Assembly: GCA_041481445.1 (NCBI GenBank)
Contig: JBGPBV010000107.1
Span: 1 to 24,716 of the forward strand
Reading direction: 5' to 3'
DNA from: AA29 sp041481445
GTDB taxonomy: Bacteria > Acidobacteriota > Vicinamibacteria > Fen-336
DNA length: 24,716 bases
Shown: in pieces, positions 22,852 to 24,716 of the stretch
How the letters are laid out: each line of letters begins with the position of its first letter
How positions within the stretch are numbered: the first letter of the stretch is position 1
Position numbers and translations under genes: made by a program
The notes under the pieces: generated by a model
Seen by the model: the letters and a program-made list of their open reading frames with translations, nothing else
Told to the model about the DNA's origin: nothing
Databases searched by the model: none

Positions 22852-23682
22852 GTGAGGATCGCCAAGGCCCACGGTCTCGGCAACGACTTCCTGATGGTGG
22901 CGGCCGCCGACGCGCCCGCGGACGTCGCGGCCTGGGTACGACGGCTCTGCGACCGCCACACCGGCGTCGGCGCGGACGGCGTCCTCCTCCACGCGCCCGA
23001 GCCGGACGGCGTGCGCATGCGCCTCATCAACGCCGACGGGGGAGAGGCGGAGATCTCGGGGAACGGCCTGCGCTGCCTGGCCGGGTACATGGTGTGGAGC
23101 GGCGCGCGTCCGGCCAGGCACGTCGTGCACACGGGCGCGGGGCCGCGGCCGGTGGAAGTCGTGGAGGCGGGCCAGGCGCGCTACCGCATCACGACCGACC
23201 TCGGCGAGGCCATCCTCGACAGTGCCCGGATCCCGGTCGCGCTCGACCCGCCGGCGCCGCGCGTGGTCGATCACCCGCTGAGAGTGGACGGCCAGACCGT
23301 CCAGGTCACCGCGACGTCGCTCGGCAACCCGCACTGCGCGGTGTTCCTCGAGGCGCCGGCCGACGACGCGCTCCTCGGTCGCCTGGGCCCGCTCCTCGAG
23401 AGCCATCCCTTCTTCCCGCGCCGGACCAACGTCGAGTTCGTCTCCGTCCCCTCCCGATCGGAGCTGCGCGTCCGCTTCTGGGAGCGCGGGGTCGGCTACA
23501 CGCGCGCGTCGGGGACGGGGTCGGCCAGCGCGGCCGTGGCCGCCATCCTGCGAGGCGTGGCCGACCGCCGCCTGCGCGTGGTGTGCGACGGCGGCACTCT
23601 CGACGTGGAGTGGCCGGAGGGGGGGCACGTGCGGCAGGTGGGCGAGATCGAGATCCTCTTCGAAGGGGAGTGGCTCAACTGA
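22852..23682 (+). CDS. dapF: Diaminopimelate epimerase, second catalytic cysteine replaced by serine
   Basis: The product has 276 residues from GTG at 22852, giving VRIAKAHGLGNDFL, the family start. The first catalytic cysteine is present (C75 in EISGNGLRCLAG), as are GVGADGVLL, SLGNPHCAVF and RTNVEFV. At the second site the family motif ACGTG reads ASGTG (S220) and the usual GVGET reads GVGYT. DapF interconverts LL- and meso-diaminopimelate for lysine and peptidoglycan synthesis by a two-cysteine mechanism, so activity could be changed, weakened or directed to another substrate. The replacement is TCG, two bases from a cysteine codon, so it is not a single-base error. No other lysine gene is nearby. 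Confidence 0.9.
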   Translation: MRIAKAHGLGNDFLMVAAADAPADVAAWVRRLCDRHTGVGADGVLLHAPEPDGVRMRLINADGGEAEISGNGLRCLAGYMVWSGARPARHVVHTGAGPRPVEVVEAGQARYRITTDLGEAILDSARIPVALDPPAPRVVDHPLRVDGQTVQVTATSLGNPHCAVFLEAPADDALLGRLGPLLESHPFFPRRTNVEFVSVPSRSELRVRFWERGVGYTRASGTGSASAAVAAILRGVADRRLRVVCDGGTLDVEWPEGGHVRQVGEIEILFEGEWLN

Positions 23683-23697
23683 CGTCGAGATCGCGCA

Positions 23698-23703
23698 TAT
23701 GAT
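23698..23703 (+). promoter_or_regulatory. Possible -10 box of the lactonase gene
   Basis: TATGAT (23698-23703), five of six matches to the -10 consensus, lies eight bases before ATG 23712. No good -35 is visible. The spacing fits a leaderless transcript. Confidence 0.4.
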
Positions 23704-23711
23704 TGCCGGCC

Positions 23712-24716
23712 ATGAAGCGATTCCTGGTGCGCGTGGCGGCGCCGGCCGGCCTGACGGCGATCGCGCTGGCCGCCCCGGGCGTGGTGCCGGCCACTTCGAC
23801 GGCTAGGGCCGCCCCGGCGAGCGGGCCGGCCTTCGTCTACTTCGGCACCTACACCGGCGAGAAGAGCCGCGGCATCTACGTGGCGCCATGGGACGCCGCC
23901 ACCGGGCGGGTCGGCGCCCCGCGACTGGCGGCGGAGACGGAGAACCCGTCCTTCCTGGCCCTCCACCCCACGCGGCCGCTCCTGTACGCGGCGAACGAGG
24001 TGGCGGAGTTCGAGGGCCAGAAAGCCGGCTTCGTGTCCGCCTTCGCCGTCGATCCCGCCACCGGGGACTTGCGTGCGCTCGGCCGCGCCTCGTCGAAGGG
24101 GGCGGCGCCCTGCCATCTCGTCGTCGATGCGAGCGGCGGCAACGTGCTCGTCGCCAACTACAGCGGAGGCAGCGTGGCCAGCCTTCCGCTGGGGCCGGAC
24201 GGGGCAGTGAAGGAGGCGTCGAGCTTCGTCCAGCACCAGGGAGCGAGCGTCGATCCGCAGCGGCAGAAGGGGCCGCACGCGCACATGGTGGCGGTCGACC
24301 GCGCCAACCGCTTCGCGCTCGTGGCCGACCTCGGCCTGGACCAGATCCTCGTCTACCGGCTCGACGCCGCCCACGGCCGCCTGCAGCCGTCCGCCCCGCC
24401 CATGGCGCGGGTCACGCCGGGCTCCGGGCCCCGGCACTTCGCGTTCTCCCCGGACGGTCGCGACCTGTACCTCGACAACGAGATGACCATGACCGTCACC
24501 GCCTTCAAGTACGCCAAGGGGCGGCTCACCGAGTTCCAGACCGTCTCGACCCTTCCGGAGGGGGCCAAGCCTGGTCCCGACGACAGCGGCGCCGAGATCG
24601 CGGTGCATCCGAGCGGCCGGTTCGTGTACGCCTCCAACCGCGGCCCGGACACGCTGGCCGTGTTCGCCCGCGACGCGGCGAGCGGAAAGCTCACGCGGGT
24701 CGAGCAGGTGCCCACG
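23712..24716 (+). CDS. Exported lactonase-type seven-bladed propeller (6-phosphogluconolactonase family; 3' end outside window)
   Basis: The first 335 codons are visible. A Sec signal peptide (MKRFLVRVAAPAGLTAIALA, cleavage near ARA-AP at 33) precedes a lactonase fold: AFVYFGTYTGEKSRGIYVAP, NPSFLALHPTRPLLYAANEV, GAAPCHLVVDASGGNVLVAN, GPHAHMVAVD, DLGLDQILVYRLD, GPRHFAFSPDGRDLYLDNEM and AEIAVHPSGRFVYASNRGPD. Each pair of strands follows the YVTN/Pgl propeller rhythm. E. coli YbhE (Pgl) hydrolyses 6-phosphogluconolactone in the cytosol; exported homologues such as this one are mostly uncharacterised and more likely act on other lactones or bind ligands. ATG 23712 follows a -10 box by eight bases. 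The gene runs off the right edge, so completeness cannot be judged. Confidence 0.9.
   Translation, partial: MKRFLVRVAAPAGLTAIALAAPGVVPATSTARAAPASGPAFVYFGTYTGEKSRGIYVAPWDAATGRVGAPRLAAETENPSFLALHPTRPLLYAANEVAEFEGQKAGFVSAFAVDPATGDLRALGRASSKGAAPCHLVVDASGGNVLVANYSGGSVASLPLGPDGAVKEASSFVQHQGASVDPQRQKGPHAHMVAVDRANRFALVADLGLDQILVYRLDAAHGRLQPSAPPMARVTPGSGPRHFAFSPDGRDLYLDNEMTMTVTAFKYAKGRLTEFQTVSTLPEGAKPGPDDSGAEIAVHPSGRFVYASNRGPDTLAVFARDAASGKLTRVEQVPT

Overview
This is a 24.7 kb stretch of very GC-rich chromosomal DNA (roughly 70% G+C by eye) from an uncultivated-type, Gram-negative-like bacterium. Evidence for that reading is lipoprotein signals, a prepilin gene, an rpsA-ihfB pair, class III cyclase, molybdenum-hydroxylase (cox-type) maturation genes and a hemX-hemA-hemC-hemD block. 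The combination recalls Rokubacteria/Methylomirabilota or deep Proteobacteria-related lineages, but this placement is inference. I see no rRNA, tRNA, CRISPR array, transposase or integrase.

Layout. (1) 1-2572, minus: a large exported protein fusing a NodB polysaccharide deacetylase, a caspase-like peptidase and a TPR domain, cut by the left edge. (2) 2573-3079: about 500 bp without a gene, containing a promoter, hairpins and tandem repeats. (3) 3080-4466, plus: ComEA-like HhH protein, a GspH/FimT pseudopilin and an SbsA-Ig-like protein. (4) 4638-9812, minus: an xanthine dehydrogenase/CO dehydrogenase-type accessory operon, reading in transcription order CoxG-molybdopterin-binding fusion, a truncated coxS, coxD (MoxR ATPase), coxE (VWA) and xdhC/coxI. 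The catalytic coxL and coxM genes are absent, and coxS looks broken at both ends. (5) 9892-11394, plus: M48 membrane metallopeptidase. (6) 11339-13107, minus: a lipoprotein and a membrane-anchored protein of unknown function, translationally coupled. (7) 13253-17165, plus: hemX-like membrane protein, hemA, hemC and hemD, the C5 route to uroporphyrinogen III apart from hemL and hemB. (8) 17272-19444, plus: rpsA with its own promoter, then ihfB. (9) 19450-22761, plus: class III nucleotide cyclase with a novel N-terminal region, HIT-family hydrolase and a secreted Asp-box propeller, tightly packed. (10) 22852-24716, plus: dapF with a serine in place of its second catalytic cysteine, and a secreted lactonase-type propeller cut by the right edge.

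Genes in most blocks are coupled by 4-base GTGA/ATGA overlaps, and GTG or TTG starts are frequent. Several genes that begin a transcription unit have a TANNAT-like -10 box only 7-8 bases before the start codon, suggesting leaderless mRNAs. The most interesting items are the deacetylase-caspase-TPR fusion, the CoxG-molybdopterin-binding fusion sitting next to a decayed coxS, the cyclase with an unrecognised sensor region, the DapF active-site substitution, and the structured spacer that interrupts hemA-hemC.
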